A stretch of 13,687 nucleotides of DNA from Nitrospirota bacterium (GTDB lineage: Bacteria > Nitrospirota > JACRHJ01): the NCBI GenBank assembly GCA_021785055.1, contig JAJYGS010000155.1, forward strand, positions 1 to 13,687. Direction: 5' to 3'. The notes under the pieces were generated by a model. That model was not told where the DNA came from, searched no databases, and worked only from the letters and a program-made list of their open reading frames with translations. A program made the position numbers and the translations under genes. Shown here in pieces: positions 8,977 to 13,687 of this stretch (positions within the stretch are counted from its first letter, which is position 1; each line of letters begins with the position of its first letter).

Positions 8977-10154
8977 TACTTCCTTATTATCTCAACCGGG
9001 CTTCCGTCCTTAAGCCTTTCCATTCCGTCCGTCACGACGATTTCGCCGGGCGAGATACCTGATTTGACCGCGATTTTGCCGTCCTCAGCCTCACCGGTGG
9101 CAACAGACCGCATCGAGGCTATGTTTCCTGGCCGGACAACGTAGACATACTCGCCCCGGCTTCCCCTCTGGACGGCGACGGACGGTATTACCACGACGCC
9201 GCGAAGGGTCTTGACGAGCAGGGACGCGTTCACGAACTGGTTGGGAAAGAGCTCGTTTTTCGAGTTATCGAAAATCGCCCTTACTTTTACCGTGCCCGTG
9301 GACGGGTCTATCTGGTTGTCGAGCGTAAGCATGCGCCCGGAGGCGATTTTGTGCTGCATCGCGCGGTCGTAGACGTCCACGAGCGGACGTCCGCCCTTCT
9401 TAAGCCGCGCCTGGAGCCTGGGCAGGTCGTCCTCCGCTATTGGGAAGACCACCGTTATCGGATGGTCCTGCGTTATCACGACAAGCCCGGTCGTGTCGTT
9501 TGCATGTACTATATTGCCGGCGTCTACAAGCCTGAGCCCGACGCGCCCGCTGACGGGCGCCGTGATGCGGGAGTATACGAGTTGGAGCTTTGCATTGTCT
9601 ATGGCCCCCTGGTCGGACTTCACAACGCCTTCGTACTGGCGCACCAGGGCAGCCTGGGTGTCGAGCTGCTGCTTCGGGATGGAGTTCTGAGACCAAAGGA
9701 GCTTGTAGCGCTTCAGGTCTGTCTTCGCGTTGGCAAGGAACTGCCTGTCCTTTGCCATCTGCCCCTGGGCCTGTATAAGCTGCACCTGGAAGGGCCGCGG
9801 GTCTATCTGGGCCAGAAGCTCTCCCTTTTTCACCTCCTGGCCCTCGCGGTAGTTCACCCGCATCAGCTGGCCGTCCACGCGGGTCTTGACCGTCACGGTA
9901 TTTAGAGGGACGACCGAGCCTATGCCTGTAATATAGATATTTATATTGCCTTTTTTTGCCGGAACCACCGATACAGCCGCCGGGCGGGCGGGCGGCTTTG
10001 GTATTTTTCTGGCGGCACCGGAGCGCTCCAGGGCGTATATTCCGACTGCCGTCAGACATATCATTACCAAAAGAAAAAATGTCTTCCGTTTTGGCGAGAT
10101 ACGGCTAACCTTTTCTGTTTCCTCGATTTTAAGCGCTTTTCCCTGTTCGGACAT
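8976..10154 (-). CDS. mdtA: RND efflux membrane fusion protein (periplasmic adaptor) MdtA
   Basis: Periplasmic adaptor joining the MdtBC permease to the outer-membrane channel, 392 residues from ATG 10154. Residues 24-41 are one hydrophobic segment that anchors it in the inner membrane; there is no lipobox. Then come the barrel-sandwich (lipoyl) half-motif (about 85-120, NTVTVKTRVDGQLM and GELLAQIDPRPF), the alpha-helical hairpin (about 122-195, AQGQMAKDRQFLANAKTDL), the second lipoyl half (about 196-226, YSRITAPVSGRVGLRLVDAGN), a beta-barrel (about 228-315, SLDNQID-like LTLDNQIDPSTGTVKV and LFPNQFVNA), and the membrane-proximal domain. These match E. coli MdtA closely. A GTG at 10163 would add three residues, but the GAGGTG Shine-Dalgarno then overlaps the start; ATG 10154 has ideal 8-nt spacing. 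It is the first gene of the four-gene operon and overlaps mdtB by one base. Confidence 0.95.
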   Translation of the reverse strand: MSEQGKALKIEETEKVSRISPKRKTFFLLVMICLTAVGIYALERSGAARKIPKPPARPAAVSVVPAKKGNINIYITGIGSVVPLNTVTVKTRVDGQLMRVNYREGQEVKKGELLAQIDPRPFQVQLIQAQGQMAKDRQFLANAKTDLKRYKLLWSQNSIPKQQLDTQAALVRQYEGVVKSDQGAIDNAKLQLVYSRITAPVSGRVGLRLVDAGNIVHANDTTGLVVITQDHPITVVFPIAEDDLPRLQARLKKGGRPLVDVYDRAMQHKIASGRMLTLDNQIDPSTGTVKVRAIFDNSKNELFPNQFVNASLLVKTLRGVVVIPSVAVQRGSRGEYVYVVRPGNIASMRSVATGEAEDGKIAVKSGISPGEIVVTDGMERLKDGSPVEIIRK

Positions 10155-10162
10155 CGAAGTCA

Positions 10163-10168
10163 CACCTC
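10163..10168 (-). promoter_or_regulatory. Ribosome binding site that fixes the mdtA start
   Basis: GAGGTG on the - strand, 8 nt before ATG 10154. It overlaps the alternative GTG codon at 10163-10161, so the site supports the ATG and argues against the longer GTG start. Confidence 0.7.
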
Positions 10169-10205
10169 ACCGCTCGATTTTATTTTTTACGGGATAGAAA
10201 TATTT

Positions 10206-10234
10206 ATTATACTAAAAAAAAGACTGAATTCACT
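10206..10234 (-). promoter_or_regulatory. Candidate sigma-70 promoter for the mdtABC operon
   Basis: A perfect TATAAT on the - strand occupies 10211-10206, about 52 nt upstream of the mdtA ATG. The matching -35 region around 10228-10234 is poor (GTGAAT at 16-bp spacing, about half of consensus). A strong -10 with a weak -35 is typical of activator-dependent promoters; activator control here is inference. Confidence 0.45.
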
Positions 10235-10374
10235 ATGTTGTTTACTGAACCCATAGGTTATGAAATATAGACGGCACGGAGGACGGGCAGGTTACAAAAA
10301 GTGGCTCTTTCTAAGCATCGTGCGGGTAAAAGATGGTGTTATTAAACAAGTGGCGGCCCGCGAACCGGCCTGAT

Positions 10375-10399
10375 GTCATTCTGAGCGAAGCGAAGAATC
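10375..10399. repeat. Dispersed 25-bp repeat, copy 2, upstream of mdtA
   Basis: Identical over 25 bp, and in the same + strand orientation, to the copy at 5871-5895. It is bracketed by a 6-bp inverted repeat, AACCGG (10363-10368) and CCGGTT (10399-10404), which could fold around it. Seen directly; the family identity is from general knowledge. Confidence 0.8.
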
Positions 10400-10466
10400 C
10401 GGTTTTCCATGCCCGGCCTAATCCTATGAAGAAACATTTATCCGGCCTCTCCCGGAATTAAAAATA

Positions 10467-10495
10467 TTGATTAAAATCACGGGTTATGATAGATT
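10467..10495 (+). promoter_or_regulatory. Candidate promoter for tRNA-Leu and tig
   Basis: TTGATT (10467-10472) and TAGATT (10490-10495) are separated by 17 bp and lie about 19 nt upstream of the tRNA 5' end. Each matches 4 of 6 consensus bases. This is plausible but not strong. No other promoter is obvious between here and tig, so tRNA and tig may be co-transcribed. Confidence 0.35.
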
Positions 10496-10513
10496 TGCAA
10501 TTTTGAGGTTTCC

Positions 10514-10596
10514 GCGAGAGTGGCGGAACTGGCAGACGCGCCGGACTTAGGATCCGGTGGGCAACCATGGGGGTTCAATTCCCCCCTCTCGCACCA
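10514..10596 (+). tRNA. tRNA-Leu (anticodon UAG)
   Basis: A complete cloverleaf with encoded CCA, 83 nt. The acceptor stem pairs GCGAGAG (10514-10520) with CTCTCGC (10586-10592), followed by A and CCA (10594-10596). The D stem is GCG/CGC around GAACTGGCAGA. The anticodon stem is CCGGA (10541-10545) with TCCGG (10553-10557), loop CTTAGGA, anticodon TAG at 10548-10550, decoding CUA and related leucine codons. A longer variable arm (about 10558-10568) marks it as class II, as expected for leucine. The T stem is GGGGG/CCCCC with loop TTCAATT. Confidence 0.97.
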
Positions 10597-10628
10597 GTTA
10601 CTTTTCTTTCGCGGGAAAGAAAAGTAAC
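10597..10628. repeat. Perfect 14-bp hairpin repeat directly after the tRNA
   Basis: GTTACTTTTCTTTC (10597-10610) pairs perfectly with GAAAGAAAAGTAAC (10615-10628) around a GCGG loop, starting at the first base after the tRNA CCA. The sequence, including the following CAAAAAGAAAGC, resembles an intergenic repeat often seen in Proteobacteria (translated as VTKKKAG-like). It lacks a 3' U-tract on either strand, so it is not a standard intrinsic terminator. It may guide tRNA 3' processing or protect the tig transcript; this is inference. Confidence 0.8.
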
Positions 10629-10686
10629 CAAAAAGAAAGCGGGACCAAAAAGCCGGATTTACTTGAACTTAGGGGGACACATCCAC

Positions 10687-11979
10687 ATGAAATTCGAGAT
10701 AGAAGAGCTTGCAAAAACCAGGAAGCGCCTGAAGGTCGAAATATCCGCCGAAGACATAAGCGCCGCGCTGAACAAGGCGTATGCGGAACTCAACAAGTCC
10801 GTGAAAATAGAAGGCTTTCGACCCGGACGCGCCCCCAGGGGGATACTTGAAAAAAAATACGGGAAAAGCGTCGAAGCCGACGTCCTGGAGCGGATAATCC
10901 CGCTTAATTACTTCCAGGCCGTAAGGGGTTCGGGCATCATACCGGTGGACGAGCCTAAGTTCGCTGAAAGCGGTTTCGAGATTAAAAAAGGGGAGCCTGT
11001 CTCATTCACTGCGGAAGTAGAGGTGCGCCCGGAAATTTCTTTGGATTACAATGAGATAGAAGTCCCGGAAGAGGATCTTTCCGTCTCGGAAGAGGAGCTT
11101 TCCTCGGCCCTTGAGGAGCTTAGGGACGTAAACTCCACGCTGGAAGCGGTAGAAGAAGACCGTCCGTCGGCAAGCGGCGACTTCGTCGTGATAGACTTTG
11201 AAGGGTTCATAAACGGTGCTCTAATACCGGGTGGAAAGGCCGAAAACTACCCCCTGAGCCTTGGCTCCGGGAGCTTCATTCCAGGCTTCGAGGAGCAGAT
11301 AACCGATATGAAAAAGGGCGACGCCAAGGAAATTACCGTAACGTTTCCCGAAGATTACAAGAGCGCCGACCTCGCCGGGAAGAAAGCTGTTTTCAAAATA
11401 ACCCTGAAAGAGATAAAGAAGAAAGTCCTCCCGGAGCTTGACGACGAGTTCGCAAAGGATACGAGGATTGCCGAAAGCCTCGAAGAGATGAAGGCAAAGG
11501 TGCGCGAGGACATCCTGAACATAAAACGTAAAAACCAGGTCGAGAGGCAAAAAGGCAGGATAATGGAAGAGCTTGGAAAGCGGCACGATTTCGAGCTGCC
11601 GCAGTCCCTGGTGGACAGGGAGACAGGCTCGCTTAAGGCGGGTAAGCGCCGGGAGCTTCTGTCCTCCGGGCTGAAACCTGAGGAGGCCGGGGCCGAGATG
11701 AAGCGCTTCGAGGAAGAGGCCCGGAAAACGGCCGCCGAGAGGGTTAAGGTATCCCTCGTGCTTGCCGCAATATCGGACAAGGAAGGGGTCAGGGTCTCGT
11801 ACCAGGAGCTTGAGCTGGGCATACAGCGCCTGGCTGCCCAGACAGGGCATAACCCCAAGGATTTAAAGGAACTTTACATGCGGCGGGAAGGCGGCATGGA
11901 GGCGCTCAGGGGTATGCTTGGCGAGGAAAAGACGCTTGAGCTTGTGCTCTCGCAGGCAAAAAAGGTCAAGGCTGCCTGA
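10687..11979 (+). CDS. tig: Trigger factor, ribosome-associated chaperone and prolyl isomerase
   Basis: ATP-independent chaperone that binds at the ribosomal exit tunnel and assists nascent chains; 430 residues (E. coli 432). The N-terminal ribosome-binding domain (about 1-120) contains the signature GFRPGRAP at 43-50, the loop that contacts ribosomal protein uL23. The FKBP-type peptidyl-prolyl isomerase domain lies at about 160-245 (GDFVVIDFEGF, SLGSGSFIPGFEEQI, GKKAVFKITLKEI). The C-terminal helical arms follow, from LPELDDEFAKD at about 248 to the end. The start is ATG 10687, with AGGGGG 10 nt upstream. The frame stays open upstream as far as 10567, inside the tRNA, but that extension has no family counterpart. 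It lies 90 nt after tRNA-Leu and 127 nt before clpP, the conserved tig-clpP-clpX order linking folding and degradation. Confidence 0.96.
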   Translation: MKFEIEELAKTRKRLKVEISAEDISAALNKAYAELNKSVKIEGFRPGRAPRGILEKKYGKSVEADVLERIIPLNYFQAVRGSGIIPVDEPKFAESGFEIKKGEPVSFTAEVEVRPEISLDYNEIEVPEEDLSVSEEELSSALEELRDVNSTLEAVEEDRPSASGDFVVIDFEGFINGALIPGGKAENYPLSLGSGSFIPGFEEQITDMKKGDAKEITVTFPEDYKSADLAGKKAVFKITLKEIKKKVLPELDDEFAKDTRIAESLEEMKAKVREDILNIKRKNQVERQKGRIMEELGKRHDFELPQSLVDRETGSLKAGKRRELLSSGLKPEEAGAEMKRFEEEARKTAAERVKVSLVLAAISDKEGVRVSYQELELGIQRLAAQTGHNPKDLKELYMRREGGMEALRGMLGEEKTLELVLSQAKKVKAA

Positions 11980-12028
11980 AAACTTACCGAAAATTCTTTT
12001 TTTAAGGTAAAATTAAGTCAGGCGGTCG

Positions 12029-12057
12029 TTGCTTTTATGCATGAATTGGTTTAAAAT
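12029..12057 (+). promoter_or_regulatory. Candidate promoter for clpP
   Basis: TTGCTT (12029-12034) and TAAAAT (12052-12057, 5 of 6 of the -10 consensus) have 17-bp spacing, about 50 nt upstream of the clpP start in the AT-rich tig-clpP gap. A small dyad AATTG-TTTC-CAATT (12066-12079) lies around the expected start of transcription; it may be chance. I see no heat-shock (sigma-32 or CIRCE) site. Confidence 0.4.
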
Positions 12058-12106
12058 ACATTAGGAATTGTTTCCAATTAAAAGTTACCATTTTCCGGAG
12101 GGTTGA

Positions 12107-12706
12107 ATGCTCATTCCGTATGTCATAGAGCAGACCGCGCGGGGCGAGAGAGCCTACGATATTTATTCCCGGCTGCTCAAGGACAGGATTATATTCCTTG
12201 GAACCGCAATCGACGACGATGTCGCCAACGCCGTAATTGCCCAGCTCCTCTTCCTCGAAGCGGACGACCCGGACAAGGAAATTCATCTGTATGTAAACAG
12301 CCCCGGCGGGGTAGTCACGGCCGGCCTTGCGATATTCGACACCATGAACTACGTCCGCGCGCCGGTATCTACAATATGCCTGGGCCAGGCCGCCAGCATG
12401 GGCGCGCTCCTGCTTGCCGCGGGCGAGAAGGGTCGGCGGTTCAGCTTGCCGAACTCAAGGATTATGATACATCAGCCTTCGGCTGGATTCCAGGGCCAGG
12501 CGACGGACATCGACATACACGCCAGGGAGATCCTCAGGATGAAGGAGGCCCTGAACCAGATTCTCGCCAGGGCCACCGGCCAGGACCTCCAAAAGATAGC
12601 TATAGACACCGACCGGGACTTTTTCATGAGCGGTATGCAGGCGAAGGAATACGGCCTTATTGACGCCGTCATCGAGAGGCTGCCTGAGGGGCCGGGGAAA
12701 CTGTAA
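12107..12706 (+). CDS. clpP: ATP-dependent Clp protease proteolytic subunit ClpP
   Basis: Serine protease forming the double-heptamer barrel of ClpXP in the cytoplasm; 199 residues. The catalytic triad is Ser97 (GQAASMGA), His122 (MIHQP) and Asp171 (DTDRDFFM). The SPGG oxyanion-hole motif is at 65-68. The protein begins MLIPYVIEQTARGERAYDIYS, aligning with the mature N-terminus of E. coli ClpP; there is no 14-residue propeptide, so numbering equals mature numbering. This resembles Bacillus ClpP. GGAGGG lies 4 nt before the ATG. The clpX gene follows after 131 nt that contain a palindromic repeat. ClpP needs ClpX or another AAA+ partner to degrade folded proteins. Confidence 0.97.
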   Translation: MLIPYVIEQTARGERAYDIYSRLLKDRIIFLGTAIDDDVANAVIAQLLFLEADDPDKEIHLYVNSPGGVVTAGLAIFDTMNYVRAPVSTICLGQAASMGALLLAAGEKGRRFSLPNSRIMIHQPSAGFQGQATDIDIHAREILRMKEALNQILARATGQDLQKIAIDTDRDFFMSGMQAKEYGLIDAVIERLPEGPGKL

Positions 12707-12730
12707 GATTTTATCCGGGCCAGCGTTGAA

Positions 12731-12803
12731 TGTCATCCCCGCGAAAACGGGAGTCCAGGAATTTAAAAACCCGGGTCCCCGACTAAAGCATTCGGGGACG
12801 ACG
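12731..12803. repeat. Palindromic dispersed element between clpP and clpX
   Basis: It begins TGTCATCCCCGCGAAAACGG, a member of a widespread intergenic repeat whose translation is typically VIPAKAGIQ-like (here VIPAKTGVQ). It contains an 8-bp perfect stem, GTCCCCGA (12775-12782) with TCGGGGAC (12792-12799) around a 9-nt loop. The outer arms GTCATCCCC and GGGGACGAC also pair with one mismatch, so the whole element can fold. T's at 12808-12812 follow after about 8 nt, so it could act as a weak attenuator or mRNA-stability element between clpP and clpX. Not a clear terminator. Confidence 0.75.
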
Positions 12804-12837
12804 GATATTTTTACATGCAGTAGGAGGTTTTTTACAG

Positions 12838-13687
12838 ATGGAGAAGAAAACGGATAACGACAAGGCTGTCCATCATTGTTCTTTCTGCGGGAAGAGCCAG
12901 GACGAGGTCAGGAAGCTTATAGCCGGCCCCACCGTCTTTATCTGCGACGAGTGCATAGAGCTTTGCAACGACATTGTTGCGGAGGAATGGGACGAGGAAC
13001 GCGCCGCAGGCCAGCCCAAACTCCCGAAGCCCGCGGAGATAAAGCGTTTTCTGGACGAATACGTCATAGGGCAGGAGCGGGCAAAGAAGATCCTCTCCGT
13101 CGCCGTGCATAACCACTACAAACGCATATCCACGCCCGTAACGGAACTCGACGACGTGGAGCTCCAGAAATCCAACATCCTGCTTATAGGCCCGACGGGT
13201 GTGGGGAAGACGCTTTTGGCCCAGACCCTTGCCCGGATGCTCGACGTGCCCTTTACCATCGCGGACGCGACGACGCTTACGGAGGCGGGTTATGTCGGCG
13301 AGGACGTCGAGAACATAGTTTTAAAACTCCTCCAGGCGTCGGATTACGACGCCGAGCGCGCGCAGAGAGGCATCATCTATATCGACGAGATAGACAAGAT
13401 TTCCCGGAAGTCGGAAAATCCGTCCATCACCCGCGATGTATCCGGCGAGGGCGTCCAGCAGGCGCTCCTGAAGATTATCGAGGGCACTGTGGCCTCCGTC
13501 CCGCCGCAGGGCGGCAGGAAACACCCGCACCAGGAGTTCATACAGGTAGACACCTCGAATATCCTCTTCATCTGCGGCGGCGCGTTCGTGGGGCTTGAAA
13601 AGATAATCGAGCACAGGGGCGGCGATAAGGTCATGGGTTTCGGCGCGGAGGTGCACTCCAAAAAAGAGAGGAAAATCGGAGAGATAC
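12838..13687 (+). CDS. clpX: ATP-dependent Clp protease ATPase subunit ClpX (3' end outside window)
   Basis: AAA+ unfoldase that recognises tagged or adaptor-delivered proteins and feeds them to ClpP; the first 283 codons of a usual 410-430 are present. The N-terminal zinc-binding domain has Cys14, Cys17, Cys36 and Cys39 (CSFC and CDEC). The AAA+ module shows Walker A GPTGVGKT (118-125), the pore-1 loop GYVG (151-154), Walker B IIYIDEID (179-186), and the RKH loop (227-229) that contacts substrate tags. The ClpP-docking tripeptide is MGF (266-268) where E. coli has IGF. The sensor and C-terminal domain lie beyond the edge. ATG 12838 has AGGAGG (12822-12827) 10 nt upstream. It lies 131 nt after clpP in the same direction, so co-transcription is likely, with the intervening palindromic element a possible point of control. 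Confidence 0.97.
   Translation, partial: MEKKTDNDKAVHHCSFCGKSQDEVRKLIAGPTVFICDECIELCNDIVAEEWDEERAAGQPKLPKPAEIKRFLDEYVIGQERAKKILSVAVHNHYKRISTPVTELDDVELQKSNILLIGPTGVGKTLLAQTLARMLDVPFTIADATTLTEAGYVGEDVENIVLKLLQASDYDAERAQRGIIYIDEIDKISRKSENPSITRDVSGEGVQQALLKIIEGTVASVPPQGGRKHPHQEFIQVDTSNILFICGGAFVGLEKIIEHRGGDKVMGFGAEVHSKKERKIGEI

Larger units (their letters stand above)
10155..10513. other. Divergent intergenic region between mdtA and tRNA-Leu
   Basis: A 359-bp non-coding stretch, clearly more AT-rich than the flanking genes. From left to right it holds the mdtA ribosome site and a candidate mdtA promoter (10206-10234), about 130 bp in which I see no recognisable element (10240-10370), one copy of the 25-bp dispersed repeat (10375-10399) flanked by AACCGG at 10363-10368 and CCGGTT at 10399-10404, and an AT-rich segment with a candidate tRNA promoter. 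No convincing ORF or regulator gene is present. An operator for the pump would be expected near 10180-10300, but I could not identify a clear dyad there. Confidence 0.7.

Noticed and set aside
10467..10490. TTGATT with TATGAT as the tRNA promoter
   Set aside because: The spacing is only 12 bp. The alternative -10 TAGATT at 17-bp spacing is more reasonable.
10597..10640. Intrinsic terminator for tRNA-Leu
   Set aside because: The stem is excellent, but neither side is followed by a U-tract, so I list it as a repeat or hairpin only.
10567..10686. N-terminal extension of trigger factor starting inside the tRNA
   Set aside because: It would translate tRNA and hairpin sequence and has no family counterpart. 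ATG 10687 has a good ribosome site and a normal trigger-factor N-terminus.
11221..11858. - strand ORFs of 209 and 167 residues opposite tig
   Set aside because: Antisense shadows of the trigger factor FKBP and C-terminal regions.
11953..12010. Terminator after tig
   Set aside because: CAGGCA/TGCCTG and TTACC/GGTAA pairs are short and poorly placed relative to the T-run at 11996-12003; not convincing.
12660..12857. Small ORF spanning the clpP end and the clpP-clpX gap
   Set aside because: Its translation contains the VIPAKTGVQ signature of a dispersed intergenic repeat and it overlaps clpP and clpX in another frame.
1..13687. CRISPR array, insertion sequence, prophage or defence island
   Set aside because: No regularly spaced direct repeats, transposase, integrase or phage-like genes were seen; only scattered short repeats are present.

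Overview
This is a roughly 60% GC stretch of bacterial chromosome from a Gram-negative organism. The evidence for that is an outer-membrane lipoprotein channel and a complete tripartite RND pump. The tRNA-Leu, tig, clpP, clpX order, the frequent ATA and AGG codons, and the dispersed intergenic repeats resemble Desulfobacterota (delta-proteobacteria) or Nitrospirota genomes. That placement is an impression, since no 16S or database search is available here.

Left edge (2-1251, + strand): the 3' part of an unrecognised protein with beta-propeller-like repeats. Its reading frame is broken by an apparent one-base loss in an A-run at 472-475. It converges on the next operon.

Positions 1278-10154 (- strand): a tightly packed four-gene operon, mdtA-mdtB-mdtC and an outer-membrane factor, read right to left. 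It matches E. coli MdtABC plus a dedicated channel, the layout of Pseudomonas MuxABC-OpmB. The membrane fusion protein, two different RND permeases (expected to form a mixed trimer) and a NodT/OprM-type lipoprotein together make a proton-driven drug or metabolite exporter spanning both membranes. All proton-relay residues are present in both permeases. No regulator gene lies next to the operon in this window.

Positions 10155-10513: a divergent intergenic region with a good -10 box for the pump operon, a dispersed repeat, and a possible promoter for the tRNA.

Positions 10514-13687 (+ strand): tRNA-Leu(UAG), trigger factor, ClpP, and the N-terminal two thirds of ClpX, cut by the window edge. 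This is the conserved protein-quality-control cluster: trigger factor folds nascent chains, and ClpXP unfolds and degrades proteins.

Three dispersed repeat families punctuate the window: a 25-bp repeat at the mdtB/mdtC junction and again upstream of mdtA, a perfect 14-bp hairpin after the tRNA, and a palindromic element between clpP and clpX. One of them supplies the last codons and stop of mdtB. I see no CRISPR array, insertion sequence, phage gene or undescribed defence system; most of the window is well-understood core or efflux genes.
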